Shown one piece after another: positions 1 to 8,988 of a DNA stretch of 64,000 bases. A program made the position numbers and the translations under genes. Origin of the DNA: CAYQSU01 sp964420325 (GTDB lineage Bacteria > Pseudomonadota > Alphaproteobacteria > Rhodospirillales > Defluviicoccaceae); the NCBI GenBank assembly GCA_964420325.1, contig CAYQSU010000005.1, positions 16,909-80,908 of the forward strand, given 5' to 3'. The notes beneath the pieces are model-generated. The model ran no database searches and was not told where the DNA came from. It saw nothing but the letters and a program-made list of their open reading frames with translations. Position 1 is the stretch's first letter. Each line of letters opens with the position of its first letter.

Positions 1-888
1 AACCGCACCCTGCGGCAGGCCTTGTTCGCGCGCCTCTCGGACCTCGCCGGCGTCGACCACCGGGCGCCCCGGCAGGTACACGGCCTCGAGCGAACATCCG
101 CGGGCGTCGTCGCCCGGCTCGACGACGGCGGGCGCATCGAGGCCCGCCTCGCGGTCGCCGCCGAGGGCCGCGACTCGCCGACGCGCGAGGCAGCCGGCAT
201 CGGCGTGACGCGCTGGGCCTACGACCAGGCCGGCATCGTCTGTACCGTCGCCCACGAGCGGCCCCACCGCAACGTCGCCCACGAGCATTTCCTGCCCTCG
301 GGGCCGTTCGCCATCCTGCCGCTCAAGGGCAACCGGTCGTCGATCGTGTGGACCGAGCGGAAGGACCTTGCCGCAGTGATGATGGCGCTCGACGAGGCAG
401 GGTTCCGCGACGAGCTCTCCCGTCGCTTCGGCGACTTCCTTGGCGGCCTCGCCGTCGTCGGGCCGCGCTGGTGCTATCCGCTGGCGCTCCAGTTCGCCCG
501 GCGGGCCACCGCGGTGCGCCTCGCACTGGTCGGCGATGCCTACCATGCCATGCACCCGATCGCCGGCCAGGGGCTCAACATGGGGCTTCGCGACGCGGCC
601 GCGCTGGCCGAGACGGTGACCGACGCTCTGCGCCGCGGCCTTGACATCGGTGACAGCGGGGTGCTGGCGCGCTACGAGGGCTGGCGCCGCTTCGACAACC
701 ACCTGATGCTGGCCATGACCGACGCGCTCAACCGGCTCTTCTCGAACGACATCCCGCCGCTGCGCCTGGCCCGCGACGTGGGCCTCGCGGTGGTCGACCG
801 GCTGCCGCCGGTGAAGCGGCTCTTCATGCGCCATGCCATGGGCGTGGTCGGCGACCTGCCGCGCCTCATGCGCGGCTTGCCCCTCTGA
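1..888 (+). CDS. UbiH/UbiF/COQ6-family FAD-dependent hydroxylase, 5' end outside window
   Basis: The frame is open from base 1, so the first part of the gene, including the N-terminal GxGxxG dinucleotide-binding motif, lies outside the window. The visible 295 residues carry the family's second FAD motif, GDAYHAMHPIAGQGLNMG (about nt 532-585), followed by a D-AAALAE helix. This pattern is typical of ubiquinone-ring hydroxylases (UbiH, UbiF, VisC, COQ6). The enzyme probably uses FAD, NAD(P)H and O2 to hydroxylate a polyprenylated phenol at the inner membrane. UbiA and a UbiD-family protein elsewhere in the window fit ubiquinone synthesis, but which ring position this paralogue modifies cannot be decided. 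It ends 10 nt before the next gene and may be cotranscribed with it. Confidence 0.85.
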   Translation, partial: NRTLRQALFARLSDLAGVDHRAPRQVHGLERTSAGVVARLDDGGRIEARLAVAAEGRDSPTREAAGIGVTRWAYDQAGIVCTVAHERPHRNVAHEHFLPSGPFAILPLKGNRSSIVWTERKDLAAVMMALDEAGFRDELSRRFGDFLGGLAVVGPRWCYPLALQFARRATAVRLALVGDAYHAMHPIAGQGLNMGLRDAAALAETVTDALRRGLDIGDSGVLARYEGWRRFDNHLMLAMTDALNRLFSNDIPPLRLARDVGLAVVDRLPPVKRLFMRHAMGVVGDLPRLMRGLPL

Positions 889-898
889 GCCGGCCGCG

Positions 899-1702
899 AT
901 GATGCCGTCATACCCGGCGGCACCCGCCGACGTCGTTCCGGGCGTCGACGACGCCATCGTCGTCGACGATCTCACCATCGCCTACGGCGACTTCGTCATC
1001 CAGCGCAACCTCACCTTCGCCGTCCGGCGTGCCGAGATCTTCGTCATCATGGGCGGCAGCGGCTGCGGCAAGACCACGGTGATGCGCTGCATCACCGGCT
1101 TGAAGGAGCCGGCCGCGGGCCGCGTCTTGATCGACGGCGTCAGCCTGTGGGAGGCAGCGGCCGACGAGCGCGCCCGCATCGGCCGCGATCTCGGCATCGT
1201 CTATCAGAGCGGCGCATTGTGGAGCTCGATGACGCTCGCCGAGAACGTCGCGCTCCCCCTCGGCGAATACACCGGCCTCGGCGCGGCCGACATCCGGGAG
1301 CTCGCCGCCCTCAAGCTCGCCCTGGTCGGGCTCAAGGGCTTCGAGGACTACTATCCGGCAGAGATCTCTGGCGGCATGCGCAAGCGGGCCGGCGTCGCCC
1401 GCGCGCTCGCCCTCGATCCCCGGTTCCTGTTCTTCGACGAGCCGTCGGCCGGACTCGATCCGGTGACGTCGGCCTTGCTAGACGACTTGATCGTCGAGCT
1501 GCGCGACAGCCTCGGGACGACGATGGTGTTGGTCACCCATGAGCTTCCCAGCATCTTCGCCATCGCCGACAACGCGGTCTACCTCGACGCCGGGACCCGG
1601 ACGATGATCGCCTCCGGCAACCCGGAGGTTCTGGCCCGGGAGTGCCCGGACCCGCGGGTCCGCGAGTTCCTCACCCGCGGCGGCAAGGCGCCGGTGGCGT
1701 GA
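899..1702 (+). CDS. MlaF-like ABC transporter ATP-binding protein
   Basis: Single ABC ATPase of 267 residues. Walker A GGSGCGKTT is at residues 52-60, the signature reads EISGGMRKRAGVARAL and Walker B FFDEPSAGLDP. A signature followed by MRKRAGVARA is characteristic of the MlaF/Ttg2A group that powers phospholipid (MCE-type) transport between the membranes. The ATG pair at 899/902 is preferred over an upstream in-frame codon at 833, which lies inside the preceding gene. No MlaE permease or MlaD MCE protein follows; they may lie upstream of the window or elsewhere. The neighbouring hydroxylase and fluoride genes say nothing about the substrate. Confidence 0.82.
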   Translation: MMPSYPAAPADVVPGVDDAIVVDDLTIAYGDFVIQRNLTFAVRRAEIFVIMGGSGCGKTTVMRCITGLKEPAAGRVLIDGVSLWEAAADERARIGRDLGIVYQSGALWSSMTLAENVALPLGEYTGLGAADIRELAALKLALVGLKGFEDYYPAEISGGMRKRAGVARALALDPRFLFFDEPSAGLDPVTSALLDDLIVELRDSLGTTMVLVTHELPSIFAIADNAVYLDAGTRTMIASGNPEVLARECPDPRVREFLTRGGKAPVA

Positions 1703-1759
1703 GCGCCGACCGCAGCAAACCGCTTGCCCGGGTCGCAGCGCCGTGGCTAGAAGAGCCCG

Positions 1760-2161
1760 ATGACGCGCGATCAGATGCTGATGCCGCTGTGGGTCGCGGG
1801 GGGCTCTGCCCTTGGCGGCGTGCTTCGCTACTGGTGCTCGGGCTGGGTCGCGCGCCTCATCGGCGAGACGTTTCCGTGGGGAACTCTCGCGGTCAACGTC
1901 CTGGGCTCGTTCCTGATCGGCCTCGTCGCCACGCTCACCGCACCCGACGGCCGCATCCTGATGGGCTCGGTGCCGCGGCAGTTCCTGATGTTCGGCATCC
2001 TCGGCGGCTTCACCACCTTCTCATCGTGGAGCCTGCAGACGCTGAACCTCGCCCAGGACGGCCAGTGGTTCCATGCCGGCGCCAACATCGTGCTGTCGGT
2101 GGTGCTGTGCCTCGTCGGCGTCTGGCTCGGCTACGTCAGCGGCGTCGCCCTCAACCGCTGA
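1760..2161 (+). CDS. crcB: Fluoride efflux channel CrcB/FluC
   Basis: 133-residue hydrophobic protein with four predicted membrane segments. It has the family marks: GGSALGGVLRYW near the N-terminus, a segment with the conserved Asn in GTLAVNVLGSFLIG, and the phenylalanine-box helix GGFTTFSSWS that lines the fluoride pathway. FluC channels work as antiparallel dimers exporting F-. The gene starts 57 nt after the ABC ATPase gene, and I see no fluoride riboswitch in that gap. It is followed after 19 nt by a DUF190 gene, a pairing found in many bacteria. The ATG at 1760 puts the first helix at the expected distance. Confidence 0.93.
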   Translation: MTRDQMLMPLWVAGGSALGGVLRYWCSGWVARLIGETFPWGTLAVNVLGSFLIGLVATLTAPDGRILMGSVPRQFLMFGILGGFTTFSSWSLQTLNLAQDGQWFHAGANIVLSVVLCLVGVWLGYVSGVALNR

Positions 2162-2180
2162 GGACGGAACGGCGGCGGCA

Positions 2181-2525
2181 ATGAGGATCCCCGAGGAGGC
2201 GGCGCTGCTGCGCATCTTCGTCGGCGAGGACGACAAGGCCGACGGCAGGCCGCTCTACGAGGCCCTGGTCGCCAGGGCCCGCGACCTGCATCTCGCCGGA
2301 GCGACGGTGCTGCGCGGCCCCATGGGCTTCGGCCACGCCAGCCGCCTGCACACCGCCAAGATCCTGAGGCTCTCCCAGGATCTCCCCGTGGTCGTCGAGA
2401 TCGTCGACAGCGAGGACAAGATCATGGCCTTCCTCGAGGCTGTCGAGCCGATGATGCCGGCGGGTCTGGTGACCCTCGAGAAAGTCAAGGTCCTCACCTA
2501 CGGCCGGCGGCGGAAAGACGACTGA
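2181..2525 (+). CDS. DUF190 family protein
   Basis: Small soluble protein of 114 residues matching the DUF190 pattern: LLRIFVGEDDK at the N-terminus, PLYEALVARARDLHLAGATV, a GFG-x5-HTAKIL segment and VVVEIVDSEDKI. DUF190 has a PII-like ferredoxin fold, often occurs next to or fused with crcB, and is presumed to act in fluoride tolerance; its biochemical role is not established. The ATG at 2181 lies 19 nt after the crcB stop. Longer in-frame readings would overlap crcB and are rejected. Likely cotranscribed with crcB. Confidence 0.85.
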   Translation: MRIPEEAALLRIFVGEDDKADGRPLYEALVARARDLHLAGATVLRGPMGFGHASRLHTAKILRLSQDLPVVVEIVDSEDKIMAFLEAVEPMMPAGLVTLEKVKVLTYGRRRKDD

Positions 2526-2549
2526 AGGAGGCCGGCGCCGGCTGCACGT

Positions 2550-3287
2550 TCACCGGGCGACCGTCCTGGCCAGGCTCCGTTCGAGCGCCTTGGGATCGCG
2601 GGCCAGACGCAGGGCGAGTTCGCGGGAATGCGGGTCGGGATAGACATCCTCGACGCCGGCCTCGACGGCGTCGAGCGCGGCCTCGGCGATCATCCGCGGG
2701 GGCACCTTCTCCGTCTCCCAGCCGGCGATCATGTCGGTGTTCACGGGCCCCGGAAAGACGCCGACGACGAGCGTTCCCTGTTTCGCCAGCTCGGCGCGCA
2801 CGCCCTGCGTCAGCGACGCCGCCGCCGCCTTCGAGGCGCTGTAGGAGGCGATGAACGGCGCGTTGATGCGGGCGGCGATCGACAGCATGTTGACGATGGC
2901 GCCGCCGCCGTTGGCGGCCAGGATCGGAGCAAAGGCGCGGATCATGGCGAGGGGACCGAAGTAGTTGACGTCCAACTCGTGGCGGGCGGCCGCCATCGAG
3001 GGCTGGGAGAGGAAGCCGCCGAACGCCAGCACGCCGGCGTTGTTGATCAGGAGCGTGACGTCAGGCGCTCCCTCGGCGACGCGGGCGACGGCCGAGAGGT
3101 CGGTCACGTCGAGCCGCACCGGCACCAGCCGGTCGCCGCCAAGCGACTGGAGAGTGCGAAACGCCGCGTCGTCGATCGCGCCGGCGTAGATCCGGGCAGC
3201 CCGGCGGCGCTCGAGCGCGTCCACGAAGGCCCGGCCGATTCCCCGGTCGGCGCCGGTGATCAGCGCCACCGATCCTGCGATGTCCAT
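2550..3287 (-). CDS. Short-chain dehydrogenase/reductase (SDR)
   Basis: 245-residue classical SDR. The nucleotide-binding motif TGADRGIG is at residues 11-18 and NNAG at 82-85. The catalytic tetrad fits N108, S136, Y149 and K153 (the YSASK motif). The C-terminus has the usual PGPVNTDM segment. It is an NAD(P)H-dependent oxidoreductase of the Rossmann type. The substrate cannot be read from sequence, and neighbours on both sides are on the other strand, so the context does not help. Length is normal for the family. Confidence 0.88.
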   Translation of the reverse strand: MDIAGSVALITGADRGIGRAFVDALERRRAARIYAGAIDDAAFRTLQSLGGDRLVPVRLDVTDLSAVARVAEGAPDVTLLINNAGVLAFGGFLSQPSMAAARHELDVNYFGPLAMIRAFAPILAANGGGAIVNMLSIAARINAPFIASYSASKAAAASLTQGVRAELAKQGTLVVGVFPGPVNTDMIAGWETEKVPPRMIAEAALDAVEAGVEDVYPDPHSRELALRLARDPKALERSLARTVAR

Positions 3288-3373
3288 GACCTCGAGCCTC
3301 CCTAAACGGTTGTTCCGAGCCCTGGCGACCGAGATCCGTCAGGCGGCCGACGCTGGCTGCAATCCACGGCCGA

Positions 3374-5011
3374 ATGGCCGTGGCCCGCGCCCCGATTTCG
3401 TGCCATAACGGGGCGCACGCATCGGATCGGTGGCCCTTGCAACGTCGGACGCGCAGAGCCCTGTTGCTGATGGCGACGGTAGCGATCCTGGTCGCGCTGC
3501 CGGTCGTCGGCACACTCGTTTACACCTACCACGACACGCTGCAACGGTCGAGGGAACGAGTCGATGAGGTGGCCGGGGCCATCGCCCGCCAGGTGGAGGA
3601 CGTGCTGGTGGTCGTCGAGGCCGCTCTCGCCGACGTCGCCTTCGATGCACGGCTGGGATGCGGGCCGGAGCTGATCCGCGAGTTCCGCAACAAGACGATC
3701 ACCGCGCCGGCCATTCAGGGCATGGGCCTCGTCATCGAAGGCTCGACCCTCGCCTGCACCTCCTACGGCATGGTCGAGCCTGCGATCGCGGTCGCGCGGA
3801 CGGAGCCGATCCGGCCCGAAGGCGCGATCATCTGGTTCGCGCCGCCGGCGACCGGAGAGTATGCGCCAAGCGTGCTGGTGACGGCCATCCTGCCGCTCAG
3901 GGATGGCAACTGGCTGGTCGCCGCATTCACCCCAGAGTTGCTGTTCGGCTTTGTTGCGCCGGACGTCATCGGCGGCGACGGACGCATCGCCGTGACCATG
4001 AAAGGGGTCGAGCTGGCGTCGCTGGGCGTCGGCCAGACGCGGGCGTCCGACTTCCTGACGGTGGTTCGGCCGGCCGGCCTCTACGACGCCCGGATCCACG
4101 CCTACGCCACCAGGGCCTGGGCCCTGGCGCCGTGGCGAGAGAGCGCCATCCTCACCGCCACCCTCGGCGCACTTGCCGGTGGCGCCCTCGCCTTCGGCGC
4201 GGCTCGCATCGCGCGCAAGCACTTCTCTCTCGCCGGCGAGCTCAAGGACGGTCTCGCCAACGGCGAGTTCGAGATCCGCTACCAGCCGACCATCGATCTG
4301 CGGAGCGGCCGCTGCGCGGGCGCCGAAGCATTGATCCGGTGGCGCCATCCGGAGCGGGACATGATCCCGCCCGACCTGTTCATCGCGCTTGCCGAGGAGA
4401 CCGGCATCATCATCCCGATGACCCGCTGGCTGATGCGCCAGGTGGGCGAGGACCTCGGGGAGCTCCTGCGCTCGTCGCCGGATCTGCACGTCGGCATCAA
4501 CCTCGCGCCCGCGCACACGAGCAACCACGGCATCGTCGAGGATGCCCGCCGCATCGTCGAGGCCTACGGCATCCAACCCCGCCAGATCCTGTTCGAGCTG
4601 ACCGAGCGCGGCCTGATGGACGATCCCGCCTGTCGCGAGGTGGTGGCCGCGCTCGGCAGGCTGGGCTCGGAGGTCGCCGTCGACGACTTCGGCACCGGCT
4701 ATTCGAGCCTCGCCTACATCGACAAGTTCAAGCTCGATTACCTCAAGATCGACAAGGCGTTCGTCTCGGCCATCGGCACCCGTTCGCCGTCGGTGCGGCT
4801 GACCAACATCATCATCGAGATGGCGACGTCGCTCGGGCTCAAGACCATTGCCGAGGGCGTCGAGACGGCGGAACAGGCCCGATACCTGCGTGACCATGGC
4901 GTCGTCTACGCGCAGGGCTGGTACTTCTCCAAGGCCCTGACCAAGGACGGCTTTCTCGCGTTCGTCGCGGGCTGGGCGCCGGTGACGGCACCGGCCGCGC
5001 GCGAAGCCTGA
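3374..5011 (+). CDS. CSS-motif EAL-domain cyclic-di-GMP phosphodiesterase
   Basis: 545 residues. A membrane segment at about 29-50 is followed by a periplasmic domain of roughly 200 residues, a second membrane segment at about 257-278, and a C-terminal cytoplasmic EAL domain. The periplasmic part has two cysteines, C96 and C128 (in ACTSYG), matching the CSS-type sensor in which a disulfide controls the enzyme. The EAL domain looks active: EAL glutamate near residue 318, NLAP, FELTE, VDDFGTGYSS, LKIDK, AEGVET and QGWYFSKAL are all present. It should hydrolyse c-di-GMP to pGpG under redox control. It has no GGDEF domain. c-di-GMP commonly controls pili and flagella, both encoded later in this window, but a direct link is inference. 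The start could be slightly downstream. Confidence 0.9.
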   Translation: MAVARAPISCHNGAHASDRWPLQRRTRRALLLMATVAILVALPVVGTLVYTYHDTLQRSRERVDEVAGAIARQVEDVLVVVEAALADVAFDARLGCGPELIREFRNKTITAPAIQGMGLVIEGSTLACTSYGMVEPAIAVARTEPIRPEGAIIWFAPPATGEYAPSVLVTAILPLRDGNWLVAAFTPELLFGFVAPDVIGGDGRIAVTMKGVELASLGVGQTRASDFLTVVRPAGLYDARIHAYATRAWALAPWRESAILTATLGALAGGALAFGAARIARKHFSLAGELKDGLANGEFEIRYQPTIDLRSGRCAGAEALIRWRHPERDMIPPDLFIALAEETGIIIPMTRWLMRQVGEDLGELLRSSPDLHVGINLAPAHTSNHGIVEDARRIVEAYGIQPRQILFELTERGLMDDPACREVVAALGRLGSEVAVDDFGTGYSSLAYIDKFKLDYLKIDKAFVSAIGTRSPSVRLTNIIIEMATSLGLKTIAEGVETAEQARYLRDHGVVYAQGWYFSKALTKDGFLAFVAGWAPVTAPAAREA

Positions 5012-5017
5012 CCGCCC

Positions 5018-7108
5018 CTACTCCGCGGCGTCCCCGGCGGCGAATCGAAAAACCGGCTCGACCTGGCGAAGCTCATCGAGCGGAATGTGGCAGGCGATGG
5101 AGTGGCGCGGGGCGGCGTGCCTGAACGGCGGCGGCTCTTCGTCGCAGATCGGCCCGACCTTGCGCTGACAGCGCGTGGCGAACGGGCACCCCTTCGGCGG
5201 GCTGAGGGCGCTCGGGAGGCTGCCCTCGAGGACGATCTCCCGCTGCAGGACACGCGGGTCGGCGACGGGAGTCGCGGCGAGCAGCGCTTCGGTATAGGGA
5301 TGATAAGGCGGGCTGAAGACCTCCTCGGTCGTCCCTTTTTCCATGATCCGTCCGAGGTACATCACCACGACGCGATCGGCGAGGTAGCGGACGACGCCGA
5401 GATCGTGGCTGATGAAGATGAGCGTGGTTCCGTGCCGGCGCTGGATGTCCAGGAGCAGCTCGGTCACCGCCGCCGCCACCGAAACGTCGAGGGCCGAGAT
5501 CGGCTCGTCCGCCACCACCATCGCCGGGTTGCCGGCGAAGGCGCGGGCGATGCCGACCCGCTGCTTCTGGCCGCCGGAAAGCTGTCGCGGCCGGCGCCGA
5601 AAGAACTCCCGCGGCAGCTTGACGGTGTCCAGCAGCTCCAGCACGCGCTCGTGGATGCGGCCTGGGTCCCTCTCGATGCCGAGCTTTCTCACCACCCGCG
5701 CGATCTGCGCGCCGATGGTGTGCGATGGGTTCAGGGTGTCATCGGGGTTCTGGAACACCATCTGCAGCGAGCCCAGCAGATCGGGGCGACGCTGGCGGAC
5801 CGGGCTCTGGCTGATGTCCTCGCCGGCGAAGACGAGCTCTCCCCCGGTCGCCGTCTCCAGACCCATCAGCACCTTGGCGAAGGTCGATTTGCCGCACCCG
5901 GACTCGCCGACGATGGCAACGGTCTCCCGCACCCGGGCGCTGAAGCTCACCGCCTCGTTCGCTTTCACATGGCGGACCGCGCGCCCGGCAATCAGCGCGG
6001 CGAACGACCGATCTCGGACCGGATAGTGCTTCTGGAGCCCGTTTACCCTCAGCACCTCGTCGCCGATCTCGGTGCGCGGTCGTAGCCTCTCCTTCGGCGC
6101 CTCGCTCGGCTCGGTGATCTCTCGCCAACGCAGGCAGCGGACCTGACGGACGGCCGCGCCCGCGGTCTCGATCGCGATCGGGGCGCGATCGCATCGTCCG
6201 GCCTCGGCGTGCGGGCATCGAGGGAAGAACAAGCACCCCCCGGCCCGTTCGTGGGGCAAGGGCAGCCGACCGGGAATGGGCATCAGCGGGCGCTGGTTCT
6301 TGTCGCATCCCGGCAACGGGATGCAGCCGAGGAGCCCGCGTGCATACGGGTGCAGAGGCCGGCCGAACACGTCGCTTACTCGTCCGGTTTCGATGGCCTG
6401 GCCCGCATACATCACGCACACACGGCCGCAGGTCTTGCGTATGAGCCCCATGTTGTGGGAGATGTAGAGCAGTGCCGTCCCGAACCTCGCGCTGAGACCC
6501 GCAATCAGATCGACGATGCCGGCCTCGACGGTGACGTCGAGCGCCGTCGTCGGCTCGTCGAGCAGCAGCAAGGAAGGCTTGCCGAGCAGCGCCATGGCGA
6601 TGACGACGCGCTGCTGCTGGCCGCCCGAGAGCTGATGCGGATAGGCGGAGAGGAGCCGCTCCGGATCGGCCAGTCGGACGTCGGCGAGCATTCGGATGGC
6701 GCGCGCGCGGGCCTCCGATGCGCTCGCGCCTTCATGCACAACGGGAACCTCGGTCAACTGGCTGCCGATGGTCAGGCTCGGATTGAGCGCCGCGATCGGC
6801 TCCTGATAGATCATGGCGATCTCCGCACCGCGCAGCCTCCTGAGCTCTCTTGGGCCGAGGATCGCCAGATCGCGTCCCTTGAACCGGACCGATCCGCCGA
6901 TGATGCGGCCGTTGCGGCCGACGCACCGCATGATCGCCATCGCCACCGTCGACTTTCCGCAACCGGACTCGCCGACCAGCCCAACGCTCTCGCCGGCGTG
7001 CAAGGTCAGCGAGAAGTCGACGACCGCGGGGATCTCGCCCGCCCGCGTGAAGTAGGAGATGCACAGGTTCTCGATCTCGAGCAGCGGCGGCTCGTTGCGT
7101 GCGTCCAT
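5018..7108 (-). CDS. Peptide-type ABC importer, fused tandem ATP-binding protein (DppD-DppF type)
   Basis: 696-residue protein with two complete ABC ATPase domains. The first (about 1-330) has GESGCGKST, LSGGQQQRVVIAMAL and LLLDEPTTALD. The second (about 350-690) has GESGCGKST, LSGGQKQRVGIARAF and ADEPISALD. Each half ends with the oligopeptide-transporter C-terminal extension with clustered cysteines (FFPRCPH and CPFATRC). It equals DppD and DppF fused in one chain, as in GsiA and YejF. It energises the two permeases encoded immediately upstream on the same strand; its start is 1 nt past the end of the DppC-like gene. Imported substrates of the family are di/oligopeptides, glutathione, nickel complexes and similar molecules. 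Confidence 0.93.
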   Translation of the reverse strand: MDARNEPPLLEIENLCISYFTRAGEIPAVVDFSLTLHAGESVGLVGESGCGKSTVAMAIMRCVGRNGRIIGGSVRFKGRDLAILGPRELRRLRGAEIAMIYQEPIAALNPSLTIGSQLTEVPVVHEGASASEARARAIRMLADVRLADPERLLSAYPHQLSGGQQQRVVIAMALLGKPSLLLLDEPTTALDVTVEAGIVDLIAGLSARFGTALLYISHNMGLIRKTCGRVCVMYAGQAIETGRVSDVFGRPLHPYARGLLGCIPLPGCDKNQRPLMPIPGRLPLPHERAGGCLFFPRCPHAEAGRCDRAPIAIETAGAAVRQVRCLRWREITEPSEAPKERLRPRTEIGDEVLRVNGLQKHYPVRDRSFAALIAGRAVRHVKANEAVSFSARVRETVAIVGESGCGKSTFAKVLMGLETATGGELVFAGEDISQSPVRQRRPDLLGSLQMVFQNPDDTLNPSHTIGAQIARVVRKLGIERDPGRIHERVLELLDTVKLPREFFRRRPRQLSGGQKQRVGIARAFAGNPAMVVADEPISALDVSVAAAVTELLLDIQRRHGTTLIFISHDLGVVRYLADRVVVMYLGRIMEKGTTEEVFSPPYHPYTEALLAATPVADPRVLQREIVLEGSLPSALSPPKGCPFATRCQRKVGPICDEEPPPFRHAAPRHSIACHIPLDELRQVEPVFRFAAGDAAE

Positions 7109-7109
7109 C

Positions 7110-8006
7110 TCAGTCCCTCAGGGCGATCTCGCGCAGACCGTCGGCGAGCAGGTTGAAGCCGAGGATCAGCGACGAGATAGCGATGCACGGGAACACCGTC
7201 ATGTGCGGAAAGGCGAGGGCCATGGACCGCGCCTCGTTGATCATGCCGCCCCAGTCCGGGTCCGGCGGCGGCAGGCCGAGGCCGAGGAAGCCGAGGACGC
7301 CGATCGTGATGATCACGTAGCCGAGCCGCAGGCAGGCGTCGACGATCAGCGGTCCGCGCGCGTTCGGCAGGATCTCGACCAGCATGATGAAGCGCGCGGA
7401 CTCGCCCCGCGTCTGCGCCGCCGCCACGTAGTCGCGGTTGCGCAGGTCGAGGACGAGGCCGCGGACGATCCGCATGATCCCCGGCGCGCTCGCGAAGGTA
7501 ATCGCGATCACGATGTTGATGCCCGAGGCGCCGATGGTGGCGATCACCAGGACGTAGAGCACGAGGACCGGGAACGACAGGATGATGTTGGCGATAAACG
7601 ACAGGATCTCGTCGACCGTGCCGCGGTGGTAGCCGGCGGCGAGCCCCATCATGATCCCGACGAGGTAGGCCGAGCCGGTCGCCAGCGGCGCGTAGAACAG
7701 CACCGTTCGCGATCCCCAGATGATGCGGGACAGGATGTCGCGGCCGATATGGTCGGTGCCGAGCCAGAAGACGCCCTCTCCGGCCGCGTAGGCGGCGCCC
7801 GGTTCGGCGAACGGCTGCAGCGTCGCGTTCGGATCGAACGGCGCGATCAGGGGGGCGAGGAGGGCGATCACCAGCCAGAAGAGGATCAGCCCGGCGCCGA
7901 CGAGCGCGGTCTTGCTCTCGCGCAGGAGGCCGAACGACCTGAAAGCGCGCCCGAGGGCACTGCCGGCCGACGCCGCGGGCGAGATCGTCTTGGCGAACTC
8001 GGTCAT
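7110..8006 (-). CDS. Peptide-type ABC transporter permease (DppC-like)
   Basis: 298-residue inner-membrane permease of the DppC/OppC family, with an N-terminal helix (LVGAGLILFWLVIALLAPL) and a large loop containing the family segment WLGTDHIGRDILSRIIWGSR. Further helices follow, including the ATPase-coupling EAA region around VAAAQTRGESARFIMLVEIL. It pairs with the DppB-like permease to form the pore. The gene sits in an operon on the minus strand in the order solute-binding protein, DppB, DppC, ATPase, 12 nt after the DppB stop. Confidence 0.92.
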   Translation of the reverse strand: MTEFAKTISPAASAGSALGRAFRSFGLLRESKTALVGAGLILFWLVIALLAPLIAPFDPNATLQPFAEPGAAYAAGEGVFWLGTDHIGRDILSRIIWGSRTVLFYAPLATGSAYLVGIMMGLAAGYHRGTVDEILSFIANIILSFPVLVLYVLVIATIGASGINIVIAITFASAPGIMRIVRGLVLDLRNRDYVAAAQTRGESARFIMLVEILPNARGPLIVDACLRLGYVIITIGVLGFLGLGLPPPDPDWGGMINEARSMALAFPHMTVFPCIAISSLILGFNLLADGLREIALRD

Positions 8007-8018
8007 CCGCGGCCGGCC

Positions 8019-8951
8019 TCAGCTGAACCGGATCCGCGGGTTGAGATAGGTGTAGCCGACGTCGGCGATGGTCTGCGTCGCCGCCGCGACGAACACCGCA
8101 ACCATCGCGCACGCCTCGATCAAGAAGATGTCCTGATTGAGCGACGCCTCCAGCAACAGCGCCCCGAACCCCTTGTAGGCGAAGAAGAACTCGACCACGA
8201 TGACGCCCGACAGCAGCCAGTTGATCTGCAGCGTGATGACCGTGAACGGCGTGATCAGTGCGTTGCGACGGGCGTGCCGGAGGACGACGCGCCGGTACGG
8301 CAGGCCCTTGAGGATGGCGGTGCGGATGTAGGGGGCGGTCATGACCTCGGCCAGCGACGCCCGGGTCATGCGAACCACGTAGCCGGAATCGTAGATGACG
8401 AGGACCATCACCGGCAGGACCAGCTCTGTCCAGTCGAAGCCGCCGGTCATCGTGCTCGTTCCCGGCAGGATGCCGAGCCAGAAGACGAAGATCGCGGCGA
8501 GGAACACGGCGCTGGCGAACTCGGGGATCGAGGTGGTGACGATGCTGCCGACCGAGATCGTGCGGTCGAGTAGCGAGCCCTCGCGCATGCCGGCGAGCAC
8601 GCCCAGCACCAGGGACAGGGGCACCATGACCACGAGCACCCAGAAGCCGAGGACGGCCGTGTTCCACAGCCGCGGCCACAGGACGTCGGCCACCGGAACC
8701 TTGAAGCGGATCGACTCGCCGAACTCGCCGGTGACAAACCGGGCGAGCCAGCTCAGGTAGCGAACGTGCAGCGGCTCGAAGTAGCCGTGCGACTCCAGCC
8801 ACAGGGTGCGCTGCTCTTCGGACGAGTAGGGTCCGAGAACCTTGGTCGCGACGCTGCCGGGCGTCAGTTCCAGCAGCAGAAAGAGGAGGACGGACACGAC
8901 CAGCATGGTGAGCACCATGGTCGCCAGCCGCCTTGCCATGAAGAGAACCAT
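8019..8951 (-). CDS. Peptide-type ABC transporter permease (DppB-like)
   Basis: 310-residue permease of the DppB/OppB family. The N-terminal helix begins MVLFMARRLATMVLTML. It continues with the typical LGPYSSEEQ segment, a loop with YLSWLARFVTGEFGESIRF, and five more helices. The EAA-type coupling segment lies around ILKGLPYRRVVLRHARRNAL. Length is normal for the family. It lies 37 nt after the solute-binding protein gene and 12 nt before the DppC-like gene, so the four genes probably form one transcript reading right to left. Confidence 0.92.
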   Translation of the reverse strand: MVLFMARRLATMVLTMLVVSVLLFLLLELTPGSVATKVLGPYSSEEQRTLWLESHGYFEPLHVRYLSWLARFVTGEFGESIRFKVPVADVLWPRLWNTAVLGFWVLVVMVPLSLVLGVLAGMREGSLLDRTISVGSIVTTSIPEFASAVFLAAIFVFWLGILPGTSTMTGGFDWTELVLPVMVLVIYDSGYVVRMTRASLAEVMTAPYIRTAILKGLPYRRVVLRHARRNALITPFTVITLQINWLLSGVIVVEFFFAYKGFGALLLEASLNQDIFLIEACAMVAVFVAAATQTIADVGYTYLNPRIRFS

Positions 8952-8988
8952 GCTGCCGGCCGCCCCCGGACCAAGCGCTCGCGCCCGC

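Noticed and set aside
1703..1759. Possible fluoride riboswitch before crcB
   Set aside because: The gap is only 57 nt and I could not find the conserved riboswitch core by eye.
3302..4897. 531-codon minus-strand frame opposite the EAL gene
   Set aside because: Antisense shadow; the plus-strand gene has all EAL catalytic motifs.
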